Origin: Desulfobacteraceae bacterium
GTDB taxonomy: Bacteria; Desulfobacterota; Desulfobacteria; Desulfobacterales; Desulfosalsimonadaceae
NCBI GenBank assembly: GCA_007131845.1
Contig: SLPT01000015.1
Span: 1-6,488, forward strand
DNA: 6,488 bases
Direction: 5' to 3'
Shown: positions 1 to 6,370 of the stretch, piece by piece
Position numbering within the stretch: the first letter of the stretch is position 1
Layout of the letters: each line of letters starts with the position of its first letter
Notes under the pieces: model-generated
The model's input: only the letters and a program-made list of their open reading frames with translations
Databases searched by the model: none
What the model was told of the DNA's origin: nothing
Translations under genes and position numbers: made by a program

Positions 1-389
1 ATTCGCCGGATTCGATTGCCGGCCTGCCGGAAAGGGGAAACGATACGTCGTCCGTCCGCCTGCTTCTTTTTCATACGCCCACGAGCATCATAACCGCCAG
101 GGGCGACAGCGTGGACCGGCATTTTTCCACGTACTGGATGCCCGACACTTCATTCAGGCACAACCGGGAAGCCGGCATCGATCTGCAGCTCTCCGGACAC
201 ACCCATTACGGCCAGATTTTCCCCCTCAACCTGCTGACACGCCTGCTCTACAGAGGGTATGACTACGGCCTGAAACAATCCGGGAACATGTACGTATACA
301 CCACGTCCGGCGCCGGCACCTGGGGACCGCCCATGCGTACGGCCGGCATATCGGAAATCGCCGTCATACGGCTGCGGCAAAAACCGTAA
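1..389 (+). CDS. Metallophosphoesterase (YkuE-like), C-terminal part
   Basis: The gene enters from the left edge. The reading frame starts with the codon at position 3 and 128 residues are visible before the TAA stop. A GTG at 111 could look like a start, but the in-frame sequence upstream of it is clearly still family sequence. Visible are LLLFHTP (fragment residues 20-26; the His is an expected metal ligand), then DLQLSGHTHYGQ (60-71), the C-terminal GHTH metal-binding motif of calcineurin-like phosphoesterases, and near the end YVYTTSGAGTWGPPMR followed by SEIAVIRL. These are typical of YkuE-type, often membrane-associated, metallophosphoesterases. The N-terminal metal-binding motifs lie outside the window. 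The spacing between the HTP and GHTH motifs, about 41 residues, looks longer than in YkuE/YaeI. The substrate cannot be predicted from this fragment. It is transcribed towards the Fic gene and belongs to another operon. Confidence 0.9.
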   Translation, partial: SPDSIAGLPERGNDTSSVRLLLFHTPTSIITARGDSVDRHFSTYWMPDTSFRHNREAGIDLQLSGHTHYGQIFPLNLLTRLLYRGYDYGLKQSGNMYVYTTSGAGTWGPPMRTAGISEIAVIRLRQKP

Positions 390-410
390 ACGAAAATGGG
401 CGGTAAACGA

Positions 411-438
411 CTGGGCACAATGCCCGGGCGGCGGTTTT
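411..438 (+). terminator. Possible weak terminator in the convergent spacer
   Basis: CTGGGCA (411-417) can pair with TGCCCGG (421-427) around a CAA loop, giving seven pairs of which one is G-T. A short TTTT run follows at 435-438, seven bases after the stem. It sits 22 bases after the metallophosphoesterase stop, between two convergent genes, which is where a terminator is expected. The T run is short and distant, so this is a weak call. No good T-rich hairpin was seen for the Fic gene arriving from the other side. Confidence 0.3.
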
Positions 439-488
439 CCCGGACCGGGGCTGCGTTTCCGGTTATCTGAGATGGCTTCCGGAGTTGT

Positions 489-1778
489 CTACCGGATCCG
501 GCGCATGTATTCCTCCCCCACCACCTGGGGATCGTAGAGATCGGGAAAATAATACGGCAGAACGTGCATCGGCAGTCCGACGGACAGGGGCTGCCGGTGG
601 GATCCGGAGACCAGGAGGCCTTCCCGGACGAGAGACCCCACGATCCGCCTGGCGTTTCTCTGGCTCATGTTCATAATTTCGCCGGCACGGCCCCTGGAAA
701 CGCTTCCCCGCATGAACACGGCGCGCAGCAGCCGGGCCGCTTCCGGCCGGAGCGGGCGGGCGGGATCACTGGAGCGCATGTCCACGTACCAGTCGATGCG
801 TGACTCGATCTGGTCGAGCCGCAGCAGGTTTTCCATGAACCGGATCTGGTCGAGGCACACGGAGAGGAAAAATTCGCAGAAAGCCGCCAGCAGATCCCCG
901 CTGAAACGCCCGGCCGCCTGCCCGGAATGCGCTTCCGCGGAGGCATCCGAAGGCATTTCCTCCGGCGAGTCGGTCACCCACAACTCGAACATGTATCGGT
1001 CCTTCCTGCGGGACAATCCCCGGGAAAGGGACCAGAGATTGGCGCGATTGATGCCGGCCCGCGCGAGGTAGAGCCCGGAAAAAAGCCTTGCCACCCGGCC
1101 GTTGCCGTCCCGGAATGGATGGAGCCAGGTCAGCCGGTGGTGGCTTGCCGCCATGGCGATCAGCCGCTCATCCCCGTGGTGGTTTTCAGGCGCATAGACT
1201 TCGGCGAAGCGGGCCATCAACGCCGGAAGCTGCGATGGATCGGGGCCGTGAACGAACCGTCCGTCCACGGAGACGTTGACATCCCGCATCCTCCCGGGAT
1301 GGACCGGAATATCCGTGAACCCGCCTCCGGAATGGGTAAAGCGGTGATTTTCCGGCAGGCTTCCGTAAAACGCCGCGTGGAGTTCCGATAGAAAGCTGAA
1401 ATCGCATATGTTTGGGGCTTTTTCAGACAGGACCGCCTCCATGGCGGTTTTTTCGCTCTCCACGTGTGCGGCGCATAACTCCTGTGCGTATTGTTTTTCC
1501 GGGTCTTCGTGGAAATGGCTGCGAAGCGCACTTTCAATATCGGGGATAGTGGTCTTGTGCCCTTCGATGAGGTTGGAGTAGTAGCTGTTGATCAGCCGCA
1601 GGTGATGCCCGAGCGCAGCGGCGGTTTCCGGCGCCACCCGCCCTTCCAGGGCGGCTGATCGGGCCGTCACCTCCTGGGCCATGTCCTTTAGCTCCCCCAT
1701 GCGGCGGCCGCCGGGCAGATACGGCTGCAGGGAACTCGTTTTATTGGCCGGTTTTTTGTCCGCTTCCTTATCTTTCAT
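489..1778 (-). CDS. Fic family protein, class II (predicted AMP-transferase with winged helix)
   Basis: 429 residues. The core motif is HPFRDGNGRVAR (220-231), a complete match to HPFx(D/E)GNGRxxR: H220 is the catalytic base, D224 the Mg ligand, and N226, G227 and R228 form the phosphate-binding anion hole. The flap region that docks a target peptide lies around 158-188. Residues 68-73 (SNLIEG) match the inhibitory motif (S/T)xxxE(G/N); its E72 should block productive ATP binding. Its N-terminal position makes this a class II, self-inhibited Fic protein. The C-terminal part (about 345-402) looks like a winged helix (GRAGEIMNMSQRNARRIVGS then LVREGLL), which would bind DNA or protein. Known active relatives transfer AMP to Ser, Thr or Tyr hydroxyls; the target here is unknown. 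A low-complexity linker (about 271-291) separates the Fic core from the later helices. The ATG at 1778 is preceded by a promoter-like sequence so close that almost no leader remains, and no Shine-Dalgarno is seen. There is no adjacent antitoxin gene. It is a separate unit from the glg operon. Confidence 0.95.
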   Translation of the reverse strand: MKDKEADKKPANKTSSLQPYLPGGRRMGELKDMAQEVTARSAALEGRVAPETAAALGHHLRLINSYYSNLIEGHKTTIPDIESALRSHFHEDPEKQYAQELCAAHVESEKTAMEAVLSEKAPNICDFSFLSELHAAFYGSLPENHRFTHSGGGFTDIPVHPGRMRDVNVSVDGRFVHGPDPSQLPALMARFAEVYAPENHHGDERLIAMAASHHRLTWLHPFRDGNGRVARLFSGLYLARAGINRANLWSLSRGLSRRKDRYMFELWVTDSPEEMPSDASAEAHSGQAAGRFSGDLLAAFCEFFLSVCLDQIRFMENLLRLDQIESRIDWYVDMRSSDPARPLRPEAARLLRAVFMRGSVSRGRAGEIMNMSQRNARRIVGSLVREGLLVSGSHRQPLSVGLPMHVLPYYFPDLYDPQVVGEEYMRRIR

Positions 1779-1787
1779 AATATGAAA
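1773..1787. promoter_or_regulatory. Perfect palindrome over the fic start codon (candidate operator)
   Basis: TTTCATA (1773-1779) and TATGAAA (1781-1787) are perfect 7-bp inverted arms around one central base. The fic start codon occupies 1776-1778, so a protein bound here would cover the start codon and the predicted transcription start. TTTCATAA recurs in the same orientation at 1803-1810, exactly 30 bp away, inside the promoter spacer. The layout suggests repression, perhaps by the Fic protein's own winged helix. AT-rich DNA makes short palindromes fairly common, so binding is inferred only. Confidence 0.4.
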
Positions 1788-1816
1788 AATATAAGGTATT
1801 TATTTCATAAGATCAA
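1788..1816 (-). promoter_or_regulatory. Candidate sigma-70 promoter for the Fic gene
   Basis: On the minus strand TTGATC (1811-1816) lies 17 bp before TATATT (1788-1793), four of six and five of six matches to the -35 and -10 consensus at ideal spacing. Only nine bases separate the -10 hexamer from the ATG, so the transcript would start roughly 0-4 bases before the start codon, giving a leaderless or near-leaderless mRNA. This agrees with the lack of a Shine-Dalgarno. The promoter lies beyond the terminator-like hairpin of the upstream operon, which supports independent transcription. Confidence 0.5.
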
Positions 1817-1830
1817 CGCATTTTCTTCTA

Positions 1831-1865
1831 TAAAAAATTAAATTCCGGCCGGTTTAATGGCCGAA
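1831..1865 (-). terminator. Probable rho-independent terminator of the glg operon
   Basis: On the minus strand, three bases after the stop of the 225-residue gene, TTCGGCC (1865-1859) can pair with GGCCGGAA (1850-1843) with one bulged G and an 8-base loop. TTTAATTTTTTA (1842-1831) follows at once. The GC-rich stem with a U-rich tail at the end of a three-gene operon fits intrinsic termination. The bulge and the two A residues interrupting the T run lower the expected strength. Confidence 0.5.
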
Positions 1866-1867
1866 TC

Positions 1868-2545
1868 CTATCCGAGGCTTACCCTTTCCCAGAAAGGACT
1901 GCGGGAGCGAAAAATCAGAAGCTGCCGGTTGGTGCGAACGGTAATGGAATGGGGGCGGGTCGTCACGGAAACAAGGGATTCATCGGAAGAAAACCGCTGT
2001 TCCACGAAACGCCCCCTGCGTGCGGCCACTCCGTAGATTCGTTTTTCAGTGACGATGGCTGCGACATGGTTGTCGATTGCAGCCTGCGATACGCTGTCAT
2101 GGAGCGGTATGTCCTTTGTGGCCCAGGCATTTGCCAGCCCGTCGAAAAGGATGACCCGCCGGGGGGTGACAGCCATTACCAGGAAATCGGAGATCAGCAT
2201 ATCCGGCGGGGGATCTTCACCGGCCTCCTCGATACGAAGCGTATGGCTACGCCAGCCGGGGGTCGTCCTTGAGACGGCAAGCAGGCGCCGGTTTGTCAGA
2301 ACAGCCCCCACATGCCCCTGTGCGCTTTTCCACAAAACGTTCTCCCGGAGACCGAGGCTTTCCCGATGCACATGCCGGCCATCCCGCACGGCCACGACCT
2401 CGCCGTCGGCCAGGTGAATATCAATTACATCCTCTACCGCGCCGTACCGGCCGTAGCCGTTCCAGTCTGCAAAAGCACTTGTATATCCCCCGATTCCCGA
2501 TAGAAGGGCCAGGGCAAACACTATTATGTGTTGGATTTTATGCAT
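1868..2545 (-). CDS. Exported repeat protein of unknown function, third gene of glg operon
   Basis: 225 residues; family not recognised. Residues 1-26 look like a Sec signal peptide: a short positive start, a hydrophobic core (IIVFALALLSGIGG) and an AFA-DW cleavage site, so the mature protein should be periplasmic or secreted. No lipoprotein Cys and no other membrane segment are seen. The mature part is built of repeats. TNRRLLAV (84-91), TPRRVILF (127-134), TEKRIYGV (166-173) and TNRQLLIF (205-212) recur every 39-43 residues, each preceded by a hydrophobic strand such as VGAVL, LVMAV, VAAIV or ITVR. A degenerate unit may lie at about 48-60. This suggests beta-strand blades, perhaps a small or partial beta-propeller (inference). 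The ATG at 2545 has AGGA eight bases upstream, a good ribosome binding site. It starts 59 bases after the glgB stop and ends just before a terminator-like hairpin, so it is probably co-transcribed with glgA and glgB. An exported partner for cytoplasmic glycogen enzymes is odd; a role with glycogen is only suggested by position. Confidence 0.85.
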   Translation of the reverse strand: MHKIQHIIVFALALLSGIGGYTSAFADWNGYGRYGAVEDVIDIHLADGEVVAVRDGRHVHRESLGLRENVLWKSAQGHVGAVLTNRRLLAVSRTTPGWRSHTLRIEEAGEDPPPDMLISDFLVMAVTPRRVILFDGLANAWATKDIPLHDSVSQAAIDNHVAAIVTEKRIYGVAARRGRFVEQRFSSDESLVSVTTRPHSITVRTNRQLLIFRSRSPFWERVSLG

Positions 2546-2604
2546 CTTTCATATCCTGGCCGCACCCTGCCTCTCACAGCCGGCACCGGAAGACGCCCCT
2601 CTGC

Positions 2605-4650
2605 CTATTCCTTCCGGGAATCCGGTTCGGGAGCGAGTACCAGCGCCGTTCGGGTCGGAAGATACAACTGCAGGTAATCAGCCCCCGTGGAATAATCCTT
2701 CATCGTAAAATGCACGGTTTCCGGGTGAAGCCGGCTGTGACCGCCGAAATCCGCGTCATCCGAATCAAGAATCAGCCGGTAGCTGCCCGCCGGTGCCGGA
2801 ATCGCATAATCGGTAAACGATGCAGAGGGATTGAAATTAAACGCAAACACCAGGCCTTTTCTCTCAAAGGTCAGGACGCTGTCCTGTTCGTTTAGATGAA
2901 GCAGTTGCGGTCCGGGATATGACGGTAATAAAAACCGCCCGGCAAAAAAGAGCATGGCCCGGTCGAATGCCCCAAGATACTGGTACTTCAGGTGGTCGTT
3001 GTCCGCCAGCGACCACTGCCGGCGGGCGTACTTGAAGGACCAGTTGTTATCCTCCCGGGGAAAATCGATCCATTCCGGATGCCCGAATTCGTTGCCCATA
3101 AAATTGAGATACCCGTTGCCGGCCGTTGTCAATGTAAGCAGACGGATCATCTTGTGAAGGGCAACGGCCCGGTCGATGTCCATATCCATGTCGTCCTTGT
3201 GCATATGCCAGTACATGCGCGAGCCCGCCAGCCGGAAAATAATGGTCTGATCCCCCACAAGGGCCTGGTCGTGGGATTCCGCGTAACTGATGGTTTTTTC
3301 CTCTGCCCGGCGGTTGGTCAGTTCATGCCACAGGCGCCCCAGGGGCCAGTCTTCATCCCGGTATTCCTTGATGATCCGGATCCAGAAATCCGGCACCCCC
3401 ATGGCGAAGCGGTAATCGAACCCGATACCGCCCTGCCCGGCAGGCATCGCCAGGGTCGGCATGCCGCTCATGTCTTCGGCAATACTCACCGCATCCGGGC
3501 GCACCTGCCGGATGACCTTGTTGGCCAGCGCCAGATAGGCAATTGCGTCCGCATCCACGGAGTCGTCGAAGTAATCGTCGTAGGAGACAAAGGCCTTTCC
3601 GAGGCCGTGGTGCTGGTAGAGCATGCTGGTGATCCCGTCGAACCGGAACCCGTCGAACCGGAACTCGTCCATCCAGTAACGGAGATTGGAAAGAAGAAAA
3701 TGGAGCACTTCGATCTTGCCGTAATCAAAAAGCCGGGATCCCCAGGAAGAATGCATTCCCCTGTCCCCTGCGTGGAAATACTGGTGCAGGGTGCCGTCGA
3801 AGCGGGAGAGTCCCTCCACCTCGTTGGCCACACCATGGGAGTGTACGATATCCATGACCACGGCGAGCCCGGCCCCGTGGGCGGCATCCACCAACGCCTT
3901 CAGATCCTCCGGGGTTCCGAAGCGTGACGACGCAGCGAAGAAATTCGACACCTGGTACCCGAACGATCCGTAGTAGGGATGTTCCTGGATAGCCATGAGC
4001 TGGAGAACATTGTAGCCGGCATCCCGGATCCGGGGGATCACATTTTCGGTAAACGCCGCGTAAGACCCGACTTTTTCCTCTTCCTGGGCCATGCCCACGT
4101 GCGCCTCGTATATCAAAAGCGGCTCCCCGGGCATGGAAAAACCGGTATGCCGCCACGTGTACGGCTTATCCGGCATCCATACCTGGGCGTTGAAAATGCC
4201 GGTCTCCGGGTCCTGGACGACCCGGGTCGCATAGGCTGGAATCCGGTCGCCGGATTTTTCCGACCAATGAACGCGAAGCCTGAAGAGATCGCCGTGGGAC
4301 AGGACCTCCGGTGCAAGCCGGATTTCCCACTGACCCGTCTCCGGATCTTTTTGTAGCGCATAGGCCGGGTCTTCGGCCCATCCGCAGAAATCCCCCACCA
4401 GATAAAGGGCATCCGCGTTGGGCGCCCACTCCCGGAAAACCCACTGACCCTTTTCGAAATGCAGGCCGAAATACCGATGCGCGGAGGCGAAATCGCAGAG
4501 CATCATTTCTCCGCCGGTCAGCCGCTTTTCCGTGGCCTGAATACGCCCAATTCTATCCCGGAGAATGGATTCATAAGGCTTCAGCAGAGGATCAATTTGC
4601 AGGATTTCCCCGGCAATACCGTTGAGTTCATTGTGATTGTGCTGAGTCAT
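2605..4650 (-). CDS. glgB: 1,4-alpha-glucan branching enzyme, eukaryote-like GH13_8 type
   Basis: 681 residues. It cleaves an alpha-1,4 linkage and transfers the freed chain to a 6-hydroxyl, making the alpha-1,6 branches of glycogen in the cytoplasm. A helical N-terminal segment with IDPLLKPY (19-26) is followed by a CBM48 domain (about 57-150), the GH13 barrel, and a C-terminal beta domain (about 580-673). The four GH13 regions are intact: MDIVHSH (266-272), GFRFDG (334-339, nucleophile D338 with R336), IAED (390-393, acid/base E392), and ESHD (458-461, with H460 and transition-state Asp D461). EHPYYGSFGY (223-232), SRFGTPEDL, RYWMDEFRFDGFRFDG, ESHDQALVGD and LNFMGNEFGHPEW (515-527) resemble animal and plant branching enzymes (GH13_8) more than E. 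coli GlgB (GH13_9). It begins 62 bases after glgA. An in-frame TAA lies 12 bases upstream of the ATG, so no earlier start is possible; the ribosome binding site is weak (GGGA 12 bases upstream). Confidence 0.97.
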   Translation of the reverse strand: MTQHNHNELNGIAGEILQIDPLLKPYESILRDRIGRIQATEKRLTGGEMMLCDFASAHRYFGLHFEKGQWVFREWAPNADALYLVGDFCGWAEDPAYALQKDPETGQWEIRLAPEVLSHGDLFRLRVHWSEKSGDRIPAYATRVVQDPETGIFNAQVWMPDKPYTWRHTGFSMPGEPLLIYEAHVGMAQEEEKVGSYAAFTENVIPRIRDAGYNVLQLMAIQEHPYYGSFGYQVSNFFAASSRFGTPEDLKALVDAAHGAGLAVVMDIVHSHGVANEVEGLSRFDGTLHQYFHAGDRGMHSSWGSRLFDYGKIEVLHFLLSNLRYWMDEFRFDGFRFDGITSMLYQHHGLGKAFVSYDDYFDDSVDADAIAYLALANKVIRQVRPDAVSIAEDMSGMPTLAMPAGQGGIGFDYRFAMGVPDFWIRIIKEYRDEDWPLGRLWHELTNRRAEEKTISYAESHDQALVGDQTIIFRLAGSRMYWHMHKDDMDMDIDRAVALHKMIRLLTLTTAGNGYLNFMGNEFGHPEWIDFPREDNNWSFKYARRQWSLADNDHLKYQYLGAFDRAMLFFAGRFLLPSYPGPQLLHLNEQDSVLTFERKGLVFAFNFNPSASFTDYAIPAPAGSYRLILDSDDADFGGHSRLHPETVHFTMKDYSTGADYLQLYLPTRTALVLAPEPDSRKE

Positions 4651-4712
4651 TGTCTTTTAGTCCCATCTCTCGCAGCGAAAACCGTTTAGGGGCAGCCGGC
4701 CTGAAGATTGAA

Positions 4713-6242
4713 TCAGTAGGTCGGAATCAGGGGCCGCTCCAGCATTTTTTCATACAAGTCAATATACTGACGGGCGACAACCTCATGGTTGAACCGAACA
4801 GCGCTTTCCTCCATGATCCGGGCTATCTGGACGCTCTTAATCTCCGGTGCCATCCGGTAAAACGCCATGGCCTGGTCGATGGCCCAGAAAAGCCCGTTTG
4901 CATCGAACACCTCGAACAGAAACCCGTTGCCGGCATGCTGCTCCACGTTCAGGTGCTCCACCGTATCATGGATTCCCCCCGTGTCATGAGCGACCGGTAG
5001 GGACCCGTAGCGGGGGGCGATCATCTGGGTCAGCCCGCAGGGCTCGAACAAGGAGGGCATGAGAATAAAGTCCGACGCCGCATACGCCTTGCGCGACAGG
5101 GACTCATTGAAATCATGCACGGCGACCCGCCGCTGCAGGCCATGGTAGGACACAATGGCATCGAAGTGCTGCTTAAACACCCCGCCGGCCACGAAGACGA
5201 CCTGGAGCCTGTCCTTCCAGTATTTCGAAACCACCTGGAAGAGAATATCGGCCAGCAACTGGCATCCCTTCTGCACGGGATCCAGGCGGGATGGCCAGAA
5301 AAACACCGGCGCATCCGGATCCGCCAGCAAACCGAAGCGTTTCTGGAGGGTCACCTTGTTTTCCCGCTTCTTTTCGAAAAAATCATCGACCGTATAGGTT
5401 TTGTCCAGAGCCCGATCTGTGGCCGGATCGTAAGAGGGATCCGGCGCGTTGAGTATGCCCTCGGCAACCCCCGCACTGACCTTGTTGGCAAGCTCCTGGC
5501 GTAGCGGAGGCGATATGAAATCGTGTTTCCCCGAAACGATTTCCTGCAGAAACGTAGGACTGACGGTGTTGACAAAATGGGCGCCGAATACGCCGCTTAC
5601 CAGGAAATCAACGGGATTGCTGTCCCGGGTTTGCTCGTAGGTGCCCGCCATATGCTCGTAATAAAGGTTCTGCCAGTATCCGGCCGCATCGATTCCCCGG
5701 TCCTCGATCACCGAAAGCAGCGCCTTCACGGTGTGAATGTTGTGAATGGTAAACAGGCACGGAATTTGAACCCGCCGTGAGTACCCCGGGATCAGCCCGG
5801 TCATCCAGTCGTTGCAATGCACCAGGTCCGGCTTGACCCGCATGATGATGTTGTTGATGATCTCCCGTTGAAAAGCCAGCGAAATTTTAAGATTTTCGGC
5901 CGGTACGTTCGAATAGACGGAATGAACATAGTAAAACGCCCGGTCTTCGGCAAGATGCAGCCGCTCCTCGGGCAGGTACTTGCGGTAGGTAGCCAGCTCC
6001 CGCTCGTAGATTTCTCCCAGCGGCCCGATATTGCTGTTGAAAATTCCCCTGTAGTCCGGAAGGGCCACGTGTACGTCAGCCCCCAGGGAGAACAGTTTGC
6101 TGATGAGCGAGGCGGAGACATCCGCCAGTCCGCCGGCCTTGGCGGAGAAATAGTTGGCAATGTTTCCCATTCCCTGGGGGAGGTAGGTCACCTCCGGCGT
6201 CACAATCAGAACCCGCGGATTATTCGTACGCTCCGGCACCAT
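4713..6242 (-). CDS. glgA: Glycogen synthase, GT5 family
   Basis: 509 residues from the ATG at 6242. It transfers glucose from a nucleotide sugar, normally ADP-glucose, to the non-reducing end of an alpha-1,4-glucan; it is cytoplasmic. The fold is GT-B. The N-terminal domain starts with RVLIVTPEV (10-18) and has the donor-binding KAGGLADV (35-42, the KxGG motif) and VHCNDW (141-146). The C-terminal domain has SRLDPVQKG (318-326, with the conserved Arg and Lys that bind donor phosphates), SLFEPCGLTQ (397-406, with the family's catalytic-site Glu at 400) and RYGSLPVAHDTGGIHDTV (411-428). About 12 extra residues (roughly YLPQGMGNIANYF) lie between the first strand and the KxGG loop compared with E. 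coli GlgA. The frame stays open upstream to a TTG at 6314, but that stretch has no Shine-Dalgarno and no conserved residues, so the ATG, just before the conserved core, is preferred. It is first in the operon, 62 bases before glgB. Confidence 0.95.
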   Translation of the reverse strand: MVPERTNNPRVLIVTPEVTYLPQGMGNIANYFSAKAGGLADVSASLISKLFSLGADVHVALPDYRGIFNSNIGPLGEIYERELATYRKYLPEERLHLAEDRAFYYVHSVYSNVPAENLKISLAFQREIINNIIMRVKPDLVHCNDWMTGLIPGYSRRVQIPCLFTIHNIHTVKALLSVIEDRGIDAAGYWQNLYYEHMAGTYEQTRDSNPVDFLVSGVFGAHFVNTVSPTFLQEIVSGKHDFISPPLRQELANKVSAGVAEGILNAPDPSYDPATDRALDKTYTVDDFFEKKRENKVTLQKRFGLLADPDAPVFFWPSRLDPVQKGCQLLADILFQVVSKYWKDRLQVVFVAGGVFKQHFDAIVSYHGLQRRVAVHDFNESLSRKAYAASDFILMPSLFEPCGLTQMIAPRYGSLPVAHDTGGIHDTVEHLNVEQHAGNGFLFEVFDANGLFWAIDQAMAFYRMAPEIKSVQIARIMEESAVRFNHEVVARQYIDLYEKMLERPLIPTY

Positions 6243-6339
6243 AATGTTTTTTTCCAAACCCCCTTCAGACTGTTTAGCGCCCGAACGAAAACACGGATTT
6301 TTCGTCAAAGTCAAGGACGGCGAAAATTTTAACCGCAGG

Positions 6340-6354
6340 AATACTTGGCGTATT
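6340..6354. repeat. Short inverted repeat upstream of glgA with the same loop as the larger palindrome
   Basis: AATAC (6340-6344) and GTATT (6350-6354) flank TTGGC. The 11-base core TACTTGGCGTA (6342-6352) is the exact reverse complement of TACGCCAAGTA (6427-6437) at the centre of the neighbouring palindrome. It may be a remnant or conserved part of the same repeat family, or an operator for glgA. It lies 98 bases before the preferred glgA start. Confidence 0.5.
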
Positions 6355-6370
6355 TTGAGGATTAAAATTG

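Noticed and set aside
386..410. GTAAACGA repeated at 386-393 and 403-410
   Set aside because: Two copies of an 8-mer straddling a stop codon, with no further copies or symmetry; probably chance.
440..462. CCGGA / TCCGG inverted repeat as a terminator for the Fic gene
   Set aside because: The stem is only five bases with a 13-base loop and no T run on the minus strand.
489..1778. Fic gene as the toxin of a two-gene toxin-antitoxin pair
   Set aside because: No small antitoxin gene lies upstream or downstream, and the inhibitory motif is inside the same protein.
2544..2553. ATCTTTCATA shared by the start regions of the 225-residue gene and the Fic gene (1770-1779)
   Set aside because: In one it is coding start sequence and in the other leader sequence. 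The flanks differ and no palindrome forms at 2544, so it is probably coincidence.
1949..2895. Overlapping plus-strand frames opposite the 225-residue gene and the glgB end
   Set aside because: The minus-strand gene has a signal peptide, a ribosome binding site and internal repeats; the plus-strand frames have none of these.
2992..3927. 311-codon open frame on the plus strand opposite glgB
   Set aside because: It lies wholly inside the intact, fully conserved branching-enzyme gene, has no recognisable domain, and is explained by GC-rich codon use on the opposite strand.
5817..6332. 171-codon open frame on the plus strand opposite glgA
   Set aside because: It is antisense to the conserved glycogen synthase, and its product shows no motif or plausible start.
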